A DNA stretch of 64,000 nucleotides, from contig NZ_VUOC01000002.1 of NCBI RefSeq assembly GCF_008386695.1, forward strand, positions 922,481-986,480. Reading direction: 5' to 3'. The stretch comes from Chitinophaga agrisoli. Lineage in GTDB: Bacteria; Bacteroidota; Bacteroidia; Chitinophagales; Chitinophagaceae. Shown in pieces: positions 26,291 to 34,603 of the stretch. The notes beneath the pieces are model-generated. The model was not told where the DNA came from. It ran no database searches and worked only from the letters and a program-made list of their open reading frames with translations. Position 1 is the stretch's first letter. Each line of letters begins with the position of its first letter. A program made the translations under genes and the position numbers.

Positions 26291-26386
26291 TCTACGCACC
26301 TTATGCGTCAAATATAGCAATTATTCGGCTCAAGCGAGGATATTCTCGGCATTTCTTGCGTAGATTAGCGGCTATCTACTACGCAA
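26291..26386 (-). promoter_or_regulatory. TGCGTAG boxes before the fic gene
   Basis: TCTACGCA lies at 26291-26298, directly before the start codon. TTGCGTAG (26356-26363) and CTACGCAA (26379-26386) form a perfect 8-bp inverted repeat. ACGCA (26294-26298) also pairs with TGCGT (26304-26308). Together they look like operator half-sites around the promoter, possibly for the gene's own winged-helix domain. Confidence 0.45.
26309..26316 (-). promoter_or_regulatory. -7 element of the fic gene
   Basis: On the minus strand this reads TATATTTG, an exact TAnnTTTG match, 18 bases before the fic ATG. It lies between the TGCGTAG boxes, so a bound regulator could block RNA polymerase. Confidence 0.55.
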
Positions 26387-26459
26387 ATCGCATATTTCGT
26401 GTTAAATTTGCAGGCAAGCTACAGCGCAGACTTGAAGCACAATATTTAAAATAATCAGG

Positions 26460-27017
26460 TTAAATCCTCCCCTCCCCCAACCGCATCAACGCATACAATA
26501 TACACGTCACATGCAAACTCTGCCGTATCTTATTCCCCCTCACCATCTCCTTCAACTCCTCCATCGACACATGCACAATCTCTATCTCCTCATTCTGATC
26601 CAGCTGCTGCTCCTGCACCTTTTTCCCCCCGGTAGCCAGGAACATAAACGTAAGGTTATTACTAGATGCCGGATTCGGGCATATATCCCCCAAGGCTATC
26701 ACCGTTTCAAAAGCATACCCGGTCTCTTCCAGCAGCTCCCGCCGCATGGCTATCTCCGGTGAGGCATCTGTGGGGTCCATAGCCCCGCCGGGCAGTTCCA
26801 GTATCGTTTGTCCAAAACCGTGGCGGTACTGGCGAACCATGATCACCTGGCCGTCTTCTGCTATGGCCAGTCCGTTCACCCAGTTGGGGTATTCCAATAC
26901 GTAATAAGGGTCTACGATCTTGCCTCCCGGCGTTAAGCAGGCGTCTTTGCGGGCGGTGAGCCAGTTATCTTTGTAGATGTATTCTGAGCGCAGCAGCTTC
27001 CATTCTAATGATGCCAT
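26460..27017 (-). CDS. Nudix hydrolase, ADP-ribose pyrophosphatase-like
   Basis: The 185-residue protein has a Nudix box at about residues 77-100 ending RRELLEETG; between the first Gly and the RE pair it has one more residue than the consensus, and the first box acidic residue is Asp. The preceding VRQYRHGFGQTILELPGGA is typical of the ADP-sugar pyrophosphatase group. It would hydrolyse nucleoside diphosphate derivatives such as ADP-ribose in the cytoplasm. The coding strand of the last 180 bases is C-poor (18 C, 75 G). It leads a minus-strand set with YfiT and ABC genes, 19 bases from the YfiT gene stop. Confidence 0.88.
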   Translation of the reverse strand: MASLEWKLLRSEYIYKDNWLTARKDACLTPGGKIVDPYYVLEYPNWVNGLAIAEDGQVIMVRQYRHGFGQTILELPGGAMDPTDASPEIAMRRELLEETGYAFETVIALGDICPNPASSNNLTFMFLATGGKKVQEQQLDQNEEIEIVHVSMEELKEMVRGNKIRQSLHVTCILYALMRLGEGRI

Positions 27018-27036
27018 AAACTATGTTATAATGATA

Positions 27037-27564
27037 TTACCATTGTTCCCTTTCCTTCAGGTTCACGATATGCGCCAGGTGGTGCTGGCCATGCCAGGCA
27101 TAACTGCCGGCTATATAATTAAGCTTAAAGACCTTGCCATGTTCCGGATGGATGAAGGTACGTTCCCATTGTTCGGGTGTTAAGGCCTCCATGAGATGTA
27201 CCCACCGTGCATGCAGGGAGAATAATAAAGTGATGGATACGTTCACGGGCGTTTTCTGCACATCCGGCAACATGGCCCATGCCGCTTCATCATATGGTTT
27301 TATAATGGGTGAGGTTTCTGTAAGGGCCAGTTTAAAACGGGTATAGGCGTTCATGTGACTGTCTGCCAGGTGATGCACTACCTGGGCTACTGTCCATCCG
27401 CCGGGGCGGTAGGGCGTATCCAGCTGCCAGGCGTCCAGGTCCTGCACGGCTATCTCTATGAGAGAGGGCAGGTAGCTGATATCAGTGATATAACCTTTAA
27501 GCGCATCAGTGTCGATAGTTTCCGGCGCGTCGAAATGGCCGATGGGATAGCGGAGAACATCCAT
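27037..27564 (-). CDS. YfiT/DinB-like putative bacillithiol transferase
   Basis: The 175-residue four-helix protein has the YfiT pattern: YRPGGWTVAQVVHHLADSHMN (H64/H65 region) and WHGQHHLAHI (H158, H161/H162), the three-histidine metal site of the DinB/YfiT family. In bacillithiol-producing bacteria these proteins act as bacillithiol S-transferases. The presence of bshB1 in the same window supports this reading, but other DinB-family functions cannot be excluded. The Nudix gene is 19 bases downstream. A short CGTAATT-word repeat ends three bases before its start codon. Confidence 0.85.
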   Translation of the reverse strand: MDVLRYPIGHFDAPETIDTDALKGYITDISYLPSLIEIAVQDLDAWQLDTPYRPGGWTVAQVVHHLADSHMNAYTRFKLALTETSPIIKPYDEAAWAMLPDVQKTPVNVSITLLFSLHARWVHLMEALTPEQWERTFIHPEHGKVFKLNYIAGSYAWHGQHHLAHIVNLKEREQW

Positions 27565-27566
27565 GT

Positions 27567-27585
27567 CAATTACGAATTACGAGTG
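27567..27585 (-). repeat. CGTAATT-word intergenic repeat before the YfiT gene
   Basis: On the minus strand the stretch reads CACTCGTAATTCGTAATTG, two direct copies of a TCGTAATT word, immediately before the ATG. A nearly identical word lies before nuoH (53770-53787), and related arms are in nuoM (47916-47990). It is probably a dispersed non-coding repeat. Confidence 0.45.
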
Positions 27586-27603
27586 AAATTATGCAGCAAA
27601 ATA

Positions 27604-28368
27604 TTATTCTTCCCGCAGTGCGCGGCCTGTCATTTGCAGGAACACATCTTCCAGGTTGGCTTTTTTCACTTCTTTCTTGCGCTCAAAACCGGTTGCCACC
27701 AGGTTGTCTATCAGCCCATCCGGCGAGTTAAGGGCGATGATCTCGCCTTTATCTACAATGGCGCAGCGGTCGCAAAGGAACTCTGCTTCATCCATATAAT
27801 GGGTAGTGATCACTACCGTAGTGCCTTGTGACCTTACCTGCTGGATAAGGTCCCACAAGTTGCGCCGTGCCTGGGGGTCCAGACCGGTGGTGGGCTCATC
27901 CAGGAAAATGATCTTTGGTTTATTGATCAGCGTAGTGGCGATGGAGAAACGTTGTTTCTGTCCGCCGGACAGCTGTTTGTATTTAGCGTTGGCTTTGTCT
28001 ACCAGGTTAAAACGGCCCAGCAGTTCCTTAGGGTTTACCGGCTGGTTATACAGTCCGCCAAACATCACGATGAGCTCCGTGAGGTTCAGGTTGGGGTAAT
28101 AACCGGAGCTCTGCAGCTGCACGCCTATGATCTTCTTAATACTCTCCGGATCTTTATCCAGGTCAAAACCATCCACGATCACCTGCCCGGAGGTTTTATC
28201 CCGTAAGGTCTCTATGATCTCCAGCGTAGAGGATTTACCAGCGCCGTTAGGCCCCAGCAGGCCAAATATCTCATTCTCGTACACCTCAAAGCTGATGCCC
28301 TTTACCGCGGTGAAATCGCCATACTGTTTTACCAGGTCCTTTACGGTGATGATCGTTTTCTTTTCCAT
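27604..28368 (-). CDS. ABC transporter ATP-binding protein, ABC-2/DrrA-like
   Basis: The 254-residue ATPase has Walker A GPNGAGKSST (39-48), the signature LSGGQ in KQLSGGQKQRFS and Walker B IIFLDEPTTGLDP. The arrangement and the sentence ELIVMFGGLYNQP are typical of ABC-2-type exporters of drugs or lipids (DrrA/CcmA group). No permease gene adjoins: the next genes encode YfiT downstream and a CAP protein upstream. The partner must be encoded elsewhere or the ATPase is shared. Two overlapping -7 elements precede its start. Confidence 0.93.
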   Translation of the reverse strand: MEKKTIITVKDLVKQYGDFTAVKGISFEVYENEIFGLLGPNGAGKSSTLEIIETLRDKTSGQVIVDGFDLDKDPESIKKIIGVQLQSSGYYPNLNLTELIVMFGGLYNQPVNPKELLGRFNLVDKANAKYKQLSGGQKQRFSIATTLINKPKIIFLDEPTTGLDPQARRNLWDLIQQVRSQGTTVVITTHYMDEAEFLCDRCAIVDKGEIIALNSPDGLIDNLVATGFERKKEVKKANLEDVFLQMTGRALREE

Positions 28369-28373
28369 AGCGT

Positions 28374-28389
28374 CAAAAGTACAAAGTTA
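28374..28389 (-). promoter_or_regulatory. Two adjacent -7 elements of the ABC ATPase gene
   Basis: On the minus strand TAACTTTG (28382-28389) and TACTTTTG (28374-28381) lie back to back; both match TAnnTTTG. They end 13 and 5 bases before the ATG, so transcripts would have little or no leader. Confidence 0.5.
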
Positions 28390-28417
28390 AACTGCGCCGG
28401 GGGATAAAAATTTGATT

Positions 28418-28474
28418 AAAAAACAGGAAGGCCGCAAGCTTATGCCCCGCTAAGGAACATAACGCTTACGGCCT
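28418..28474 (-). terminator. Rho-independent terminator after the CAP gene
   Basis: AGGCCGCAAGC (28429-28439) pairs with GCTTACGGCCT (28464-28474) at ten of eleven positions, with a 24-base loop. On the minus strand the stem is followed by TTCCTGTTTTTT. It lies directly after the stop codon of the CAP gene. Confidence 0.75.
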
Positions 28475-28494
28475 GCAAGCAATTGCTTTATCCG

Positions 28495-29007
28495 TTAGTT
28501 CTTGATAAATACCTGTGTAAAAAAGGTGATATTGCCTTTGCCTCTGGCGGCGCCTATGCCTATCAGGTTATAAGAGCCCAGCATATTACGGCGGTGACCC
28601 GGGCTTTTGATCCAGCCGTTCACTACGCCTTCCGCATCCAGGTTGCCATAGGCTACATTCTCAGCGGCAGCGGCTACACGGCCCAGTTTCTTGCTCACAT
28701 GGTCTACCCTTTCTTCAAAACCTTCGTGCCCAAAACCGGTACGGCCATTGGCCATGTCCTTGCTGTGATCCAGCGCCTCGCGGCTGATGGAGGACTCCAG
28801 CTGCAGGGGGCCTAAGCCCTGTGATTTCCGGAACTTGTTGGTGTAATACAGGATCTGCTCCTCCAGGGTGCCTCCTGCTTTAGCGCTATCCGGCGGCACG
28901 GTTGCCCGGCTACAGGCCCAGGCCTGCGCGCTCAGGAAAAAAGCAAACAATAACAGTACAATCTTTCTTTGTGCGGTGATTACCATATACTTAATAATAG
29001 TGAACAA
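28495..29007 (-). CDS. Secreted CAP (SCP/PR-1) domain protein
   Basis: The 170-residue protein has a signal peptide (about residues 8-32, with AQAWAC a possible lipoprotein site), and the CAP domain motifs HSKDMA, GHEGF, AENVAYG and WIKSPGHRRNML are all present. A start seven residues on (MVITAQ) is possible. CAP proteins are extracellular or cell-surface proteins with varied roles; the bacterial function is usually unknown. It is a single-gene transcript with its own terminator. It runs towards the ABC ATPase gene on the same strand. Confidence 0.9.
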   Translation of the reverse strand: MFTIIKYMVITAQRKIVLLLFAFFLSAQAWACSRATVPPDSAKAGGTLEEQILYYTNKFRKSQGLGPLQLESSISREALDHSKDMANGRTGFGHEGFEERVDHVSKKLGRVAAAAENVAYGNLDAEGVVNGWIKSPGHRRNMLGSYNLIGIGAARGKGNITFFTQVFIKN

Positions 29008-29074
29008 TAGATACCCTAACCCTTAGACCATTTAAAACGGTGGAGGTTTAGCAAGTATTGTACCTATTTTTAAT

Positions 29075-30097
29075 TTAAACTTTTGGACGATTGGTTACGA
29101 TCTGCTGCCAGGTGTCCATCAGGGACTTAGAGCCTATAAAAATAGGTACCCGCTGATGGAGCTGGACCGGTTTAAGCTCCAGGAGGCGCTGGCGGCCATT
29201 GGCCATGGCTACGCCCCCGGCCTTTTCCATGATAAAGGACATGGGGTTGCACTCGTAACACAGGCGCAAACGCCCGGCGGAGAATTTGCCAAAGGCAGGA
29301 TACATAAAGATACCGCCCTGGATAAGGGTACGGTGGATCTCTGCCACCATACAGCCTACGAAACGGTGGCGGTAGATCTTATCCTGCTCTGTACGGGCCA
29401 GGAAATGGTCAATGGCCAGGCGGATGGGCTGGTCATACAGGTGATAATACCCTATGTTCACGGAGAAGATATCACTTTCCGGGGGGCATTTGAGGTTAGG
29501 ATGCGACAGGCAGAACTCGCCAATGGACGGGTCCAGGGTAAAACCCTGCACACTGCGGCGGGTAGCATATACCAGCATGGTAGAGGAACCGTAGATGATG
29601 TACCCGGCGGCTATCTGCTGGGTGCCCGGCTGCAGGAAGTCTTCCAGCTCGCAAAGGCTACCGTTGGGACTGAGCCGGCGGTATACGGAGAAGATGGTCC
29701 CGATGGACACATTCACGTCTATATTATTGGAGCCATCCAAAGGGTCCAGCAGTACAATGTACTTGGAGTTCCTGGAATGCTCGTCTTCAAAGGCAATAAA
29801 AGTCTCATTCTCTTCAGAGGCCACCCCGCAGCAGTAAATGCTGGTCTCCAGGGAGCTGATGAACTGCTCGTTGGCAAATTCATCCAGCTTTTTCACGGAC
29901 TCGCCCTGTACATTGGTTTTACCGGCTTCACCTAGTATATCGGCAATACCGGCCTTGTTTACTTCCACATTCACACGTTTGGCAGCCAGGCCTATATCCC
30001 GTAAAAGACCGGATAATTGTCCTGTAGCGCCAGGATAATTCCTAAGCTCCTGGATAGTAAATTCGTCTAAGGTCATCACTTTTTGCTTGCTGTTCAT
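29075..30097 (-). CDS. fbp: Class I fructose-1,6-bisphosphatase
   Basis: The 340-residue enzyme has the metal-binding LLDPLDGSNNID segment (D118, D121) and the substrate region of class I FBPases (KFSAGRLRLCYECNPMSFIMEKAGG). It hydrolyses fructose 1,6-bisphosphate to fructose 6-phosphate for gluconeogenesis in the cytoplasm. It is divergent from the aspartate kinase gene, and a perfect 16-bp palindrome lies between the two starts. Confident by signature and length. Confidence 0.96.
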   Translation of the reverse strand: MNSKQKVMTLDEFTIQELRNYPGATGQLSGLLRDIGLAAKRVNVEVNKAGIADILGEAGKTNVQGESVKKLDEFANEQFISSLETSIYCCGVASEENETFIAFEDEHSRNSKYIVLLDPLDGSNNIDVNVSIGTIFSVYRRLSPNGSLCELEDFLQPGTQQIAAGYIIYGSSTMLVYATRRSVQGFTLDPSIGEFCLSHPNLKCPPESDIFSVNIGYYHLYDQPIRLAIDHFLARTEQDKIYRHRFVGCMVAEIHRTLIQGGIFMYPAFGKFSAGRLRLCYECNPMSFIMEKAGGVAMANGRQRLLELKPVQLHQRVPIFIGSKSLMDTWQQIVTNRPKV

Positions 30098-30131
30098 ATA
30101 CTTATCAATTTGGAATGAACGAATATAACGG

Positions 30132-30147
30132 AAAATAGGCCTATTTT
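30132..30147. promoter_or_regulatory. Perfect 16-bp palindrome between fbp and aspartate kinase
   Basis: AAAATAGGCCTATTTT is identical to its own reverse complement. It lies 35 bases from the fbp start and 95 bases from the aspartate kinase start, in the divergent intergenic region. A dimeric regulator could bind it; no candidate protein is visible. Confidence 0.45.
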
Positions 30148-30241
30148 AATGGAACTGTCATTTCTGGGGCCATATATTTTAAAACAAATTCAAAGTTGCC
30201 GTACTTTGCCGAATATTTTTTAACAGAAGATAATCTGCTCT

Positions 30242-31507
30242 ATGAAGGTTTTTAAGTTTGGCGGCGCAAGTTTAGAAAGTATTGAACGTATCCACAAGGT
30301 AGGGGCCATTGTGCAGTCCTTCCCGGAGGAAAAGCTCCTGATCGTGATCTCCGCCATGGGCAAAACCACCAATGAGCTGGAAAAGGTGGCCCAGAACTTT
30401 TACCTGCGCAAGCGGGAGATAGCCGCTCAATTGCTGTACAACATAGAGCAGCAGCATATAGACGTTGCCGCCGCCCTGCTGGGCAACCGGGACCATGTCA
30501 TTTTCCAACAGCTGCAGCAGTTCTTTACGGAGGCGGAATGGACCCTGGGCGAAAAGCCACTGCGCAGCTTTGACTACTATTATGACCAGCTGGTAAGCCT
30601 GGGTGAGTTGCTGAGCACCGCCATTGTGAGCGCCTTTTTTAACCAAACGGGGATCCAGAACACCTGGCTGGACGTACGGGATGTGTTCCGTACAGACGAT
30701 AATTTCCGGGACGCCAATATTGACTGGGCCGTTACCCAGCGCAGCATCACAGAAAAGGTACTGCCCCTGTTCAATGATACCAATATCGTTATAGCCCAAG
30801 GCTTTATAGGCAGCACTGACCAGAACGAAAGCGTAACCCTGGGCCGTGAGGGCAGCGATTACTCCGCCGCCGTATTTGCCAATATGCTGGATGCGGAAAG
30901 CCAGACCATCTGGAAGGATGTGGAAGGGCTCAAGAATGCCGATCCCAAGCTGTTCCCAAATACCATTAATATTCCGGAGATCAGCTATAGCGAGGTGATT
31001 GAAATGGCCTATTACGGCGCCCAGGTAATACATCCCAAGACGATCAAACCCCTGCAGAATAAACAAATACCCCTGCTGGTAAAATGTTTCCTGAACAAGG
31101 ACCTGCCAGGCACCGTGATCCGGGAAGACGCAGACCATACCCAGCTACCGCCCATTATTGTGCTGAAACAGAACCAGGTACTGATCACGGTTACCTCCCG
31201 CGACTATGCCTTTATTACGGAGGATAAGATATCCGATATCTATGAGATCTTCCATGGGCTGAAGATCAAGATCAACCTGATGCAGAATGCGGCCATCAGT
31301 TTCTCCTGCTGTATTGATAATAACCCGGAAAAGATAGAGCAGCTGATCAAGGCCCTGCACCAGGACTTTAAGCTGGCTTATAATGAAGGGTTGCAGCTGC
31401 TGACGGTGCGTTATTACCAGAACGGCCTGCTGGATGAGTTGAGCAACGGCCGTACGGTGCTGCTGGAACAGCGGTCTGCCGTCACCATACAAAGAATATT
31501 AAAGTAA
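30242..31507 (+). CDS. Aspartate kinase (monofunctional)
   Basis: The 421-residue cytoplasmic enzyme starts with the family motif MKVFKFGGAS, has the catalytic core GREGSDYSAA at about residues 200-209 and tandem ACT-like regulatory segments at the C-terminus (about 310-420). It phosphorylates L-aspartate in the first step of lysine, threonine and methionine synthesis, so feedback control through the ACT domains is likely. No homoserine dehydrogenase domain is fused. It is transcribed alone, divergent from fbp. Confidence 0.94.
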   Translation: MKVFKFGGASLESIERIHKVGAIVQSFPEEKLLIVISAMGKTTNELEKVAQNFYLRKREIAAQLLYNIEQQHIDVAAALLGNRDHVIFQQLQQFFTEAEWTLGEKPLRSFDYYYDQLVSLGELLSTAIVSAFFNQTGIQNTWLDVRDVFRTDDNFRDANIDWAVTQRSITEKVLPLFNDTNIVIAQGFIGSTDQNESVTLGREGSDYSAAVFANMLDAESQTIWKDVEGLKNADPKLFPNTINIPEISYSEVIEMAYYGAQVIHPKTIKPLQNKQIPLLVKCFLNKDLPGTVIREDADHTQLPPIIVLKQNQVLITVTSRDYAFITEDKISDIYEIFHGLKIKINLMQNAAISFSCCIDNNPEKIEQLIKALHQDFKLAYNEGLQLLTVRYYQNGLLDELSNGRTVLLEQRSAVTIQRILK

Positions 31508-31681
31508 AAAACAGTCCCTTTTGCCTTTTAATTTTTCCAAAAACCGTTCGTCAAATCTCAGTTTTCTAAGCTACTGAATATTAATACCTTGTTTGTGGCT
31601 AGATGGTTTTATGTCACATTTCCCGGGCCGCTGTGCAACCTTTTTTTATCTTGAGCGTCTATAATTAAAACGCCATCGAAA

Positions 31682-31888
31682 ATGCAAAAGGTAATACTCC
31701 TGCTTCTGCTTTGTGTGATAGCCCTGGCATTATGCACCTGGAGAAACCATCCTGTACAGTCACCAGCGTCCGAAAATGTAGAGTTGAGCCCTGAATTGGT
31801 GCCTTTTTATTTGGTCACTTTTAGTGTGCCGGACATCATGCAATCAAAGCGTCAGCACGCATGCACAAATGCCATGCGTAAGATCTAA
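31682..31888 (+). CDS. Possible 68-residue membrane or exported peptide
   Basis: The ORF starts at an ATG and encodes a hydrophobic helix at residues 4-18 followed by a polar tail with a cluster of Pro, Glu and Ser (about 24-38). The segment ALALC has a Cys at 18 but Leu at -1, so it is not a good lipobox. It stands alone between aspartate kinase and an outer membrane barrel gene, in an AT-rich stretch. I recognise no family. It may be real but could be chance. Confidence 0.4.
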   Translation: MQKVILLLLLCVIALALCTWRNHPVQSPASENVELSPELVPFYLVTFSVPDIMQSKRQHACTNAMRKI

Positions 31889-32036
31889 ACTGTAAGCATT
31901 ATTAAACCGTCGTTATCTAAATTCAATCATCTAATCTAAAAATCTAAACTCGGGTAACCCTCCGGATCCACCAAATGGCTAACGCGCCCCAACGGGCCGC
32001 TGGAATGGATAATGGATACTATTAACACGCGCCTTT

Positions 32037-34466
32037 ATGAACAGAAGTATATTAACCACTTTGTTTTTCTTATTCCTTTCCCAGGTATTGCATGCGCAAA
32101 CACGCCAGGGAAAAGTAACCCTGAAAGTAACTGAACAGGGCAACAAACCCCTTGCCTTTGCCAATGTGCTGGTGCACAAGGCAAAAGACAGCACCCTGGT
32201 AAAAGGGGAGCTGACGGATGAACAAGGTAATGCCACTATAGAGAACGTACCGGACGGCCGTTATTACGTATTGGTGAACCAGATGGGTTATGCGCCGGTA
32301 AAAAGCGCCGCCTTCACCATAGACGCCACGCATAAAACGATCTCCCTTCCGCCCATACAATTGACCACACAGGCCAAAGACCTGCAGGCGGTGAATGTGA
32401 CCGCCCAAAAACCATTTATTGAGCGCAGCGCCGGTAAAACTGTGCTCAATGTAGAAAGCAGCGTAACCGCCGCCGGCAGCAACGTGCTTGACATGCTGCG
32501 CAAAGCCCCCGGCGTTACTGTTGATAAGGATGATAATGTGCTGGTAAAAGGCAACCAGGGCGTAACCGTGATGATAGATGGCAAGCTCACCTATCTTTCC
32601 GGAGACCAGCTGGCCAACCTGCTGAAAAGCACCCCGGCAGAAACCGTGTCGCAGATAGAGATCATCACTTCGCCCAGCGCTAAATACGATGCCGCCGGTA
32701 ACAGCGGTATCATCAACATAAAAACAAAAAAAGGGCAGCTTACAGGCATCAATGGCTCTGTAAACGCCAGCATGAGCCAGGCCAGGTATCCTATTTACAA
32801 TGCAGGCGGTAATTTTAACTGGCGCACTACCCAGTTTAACCTGTTTGGCAACTACAACTACGGTAACCGTCAGTTCTTTACCCTGCGCGAGCTGTGGCGG
32901 AATATTGAATCAGAAAAAATGCTGTTCCACCAGGATATCTGGCAGCGCAACCAGTTCCTGAACAATACCTATAAAGTGGGCATGGATTATTTCCTTAGTA
33001 AGCAGCATACCGTTGGCGTGTTGGTGAACGGCTATAACAATGCTTTCCGCAACAGCATTTTCAGCGCTACAGATATTGGCAACCAGGCCGGTCAGATAGA
33101 CTCTGTGGTGCATACCCTTACCCAAAACGATAACCGTTTCAATAACATAGCCCTGAACGTAAACTATAAGGGCCAGCTGGATACCGTTGGCACTGAGATC
33201 AGCGTGGATGCGGACTATGCCCGCTTTAACAATAACCGTAAGCTGAACCTGGCCGATAGCCTGCAGGACTTCCACCTGGGCAAAGTGCGAGATCCCCATG
33301 GCATCCGCAACCTGGGTAATACGGAAGTGACCATCAAAAGCGCCAAAACAGACCTGGTGCTGCCCATTAATAAAGCGTCCAAATTAGAAGCCGGTCTAAA
33401 GGCCAGCTTTGTGGAAACAGATAACCGCCTGCAATACGATTCCCTGAAGGGGAAAGACTTTGTACCAGCCCCTTCCCAGAGCGACCGTTTTATCTATAAA
33501 GAGAATATACTGGCCGCCTATGCCACTTATAAACTACAGGTAAAGAAATGGGATATATCTGCCGGCCTGCGCCTGGAAAAGACCATTTCAGAGGGTAATT
33601 CCGTGAGCCTGCAAAGCACTATCAAACGCTCTTACCTGGATTTCTTTCCCAGTGTGGCCACTGACTATAAATTCAATGATGATCATAAACTGGGCGTCTC
33701 CTACTCCCGCCGTATAGACCGGCCGGGGTATAACGGGCTCAACCCCTTCCTGTTCTTCCTGGATAAGTATACCTATTTTCATGGTAACCCTTACCTGAAA
33801 CCGGAGTATACAGATAACACGGAGCTGTCCTATACCTTTAAGCAGAAGTTCATTGTCACCCTGGGTTATAGCTATACCCGCGATGTGATCAACGAATACC
33901 TGGAACAGAATGACAGCACCAAGATCACCCTTAGCACCAACGTGAACTATAATAACCGGCAGAACTACAGCCTGGTGGTAACCCTGCCCTTTGACGTTAC
34001 CAAGTGGTGGAATACCAGCACTACGCTGAACCTGTATTATAACAAGTATGCGCTGATGGCGCAGAACATTAACGTGGTGAACAGCCGGGTGGAATACTAT
34101 TTTAACACCACCAATACCTTTACCATGCCGCGGGACTGGAAGGCGGAACTGGGCGGTTACTACTACTCTCCTTTTATAGAAGGCATTTTCCGCGGCCGGG
34201 CGCAGTATGATGTGAGCCTGGGCCTGCAAAAATCGCTGCTTAATAAGAACCTGACGATAAAGGGTAATGTTACCAATATCATCCGCCGGGGCAGCCAGTT
34301 CTTTGGAACGGCTAAATATGAAAACGTAGATACCCGGATACAGAATACCTGGAATTATACTACCTATACCCTTTCCATCAGCTACCGCTTTGGCAACAAC
34401 AATATCAAAGGCGCGCGTGAAAGGAAAACGGGCAGTTCTGATGAGCTGCAACGGGCCGGGAACTGA
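32037..34466 (+). CDS. Outer membrane beta-barrel protein with carboxypeptidase-regulatory-like domain
   Basis: The 809-residue protein has a signal peptide (about 1-20, ending LHAQ), a carboxypeptidase-regulatory-like domain (about 22-105), a plug-like region with VLDMLRKAPGVTVDKDDNVLVKG (about 150-172) and a large C-terminal beta-barrel of the outer membrane protein beta-barrel family (PF14905 type). It lacks the SusC signature and a SusD partner, so it is a TonB-receptor-like transporter or surface protein of unknown substrate. A hairpin with a long T-run follows. The gene is independent of the PUL that starts 137 bases later. Confidence 0.85.
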   Translation: MNRSILTTLFFLFLSQVLHAQTRQGKVTLKVTEQGNKPLAFANVLVHKAKDSTLVKGELTDEQGNATIENVPDGRYYVLVNQMGYAPVKSAAFTIDATHKTISLPPIQLTTQAKDLQAVNVTAQKPFIERSAGKTVLNVESSVTAAGSNVLDMLRKAPGVTVDKDDNVLVKGNQGVTVMIDGKLTYLSGDQLANLLKSTPAETVSQIEIITSPSAKYDAAGNSGIINIKTKKGQLTGINGSVNASMSQARYPIYNAGGNFNWRTTQFNLFGNYNYGNRQFFTLRELWRNIESEKMLFHQDIWQRNQFLNNTYKVGMDYFLSKQHTVGVLVNGYNNAFRNSIFSATDIGNQAGQIDSVVHTLTQNDNRFNNIALNVNYKGQLDTVGTEISVDADYARFNNNRKLNLADSLQDFHLGKVRDPHGIRNLGNTEVTIKSAKTDLVLPINKASKLEAGLKASFVETDNRLQYDSLKGKDFVPAPSQSDRFIYKENILAAYATYKLQVKKWDISAGLRLEKTISEGNSVSLQSTIKRSYLDFFPSVATDYKFNDDHKLGVSYSRRIDRPGYNGLNPFLFFLDKYTYFHGNPYLKPEYTDNTELSYTFKQKFIVTLGYSYTRDVINEYLEQNDSTKITLSTNVNYNNRQNYSLVVTLPFDVTKWWNTSTTLNLYYNKYALMAQNINVVNSRVEYYFNTTNTFTMPRDWKAELGGYYYSPFIEGIFRGRAQYDVSLGLQKSLLNKNLTIKGNVTNIIRRGSQFFGTAKYENVDTRIQNTWNYTTYTLSISYRFGNNNIKGARERKTGSSDELQRAGN

Positions 34467-34474
34467 TGTGCGGT

Positions 34475-34541
34475 TGTGCAGATGATGACCAGTCCGGTTG
34501 GCTCCGCCTCAATCCATCTGCACATCTGCACATTTTTTTTT
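34475..34541 (+). terminator. Terminator made of the CATCTGCACA word
   Basis: TGTGCAGATG (34475-34484) pairs perfectly with CATCTGCACA, present in two overlapping copies (34515-34524 and 34523-34532). A run of nine T follows at 34533-34541. It ends the outer membrane barrel gene. The same word makes the hairpin at 43847-43870. Confidence 0.75.
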
Positions 34542-34603
34542 CGCGGCTTGTAAGTAGTTTTCCCATAATTCCTGTCTATATTGTAAATACACCGTGCCGG
34601 CGT

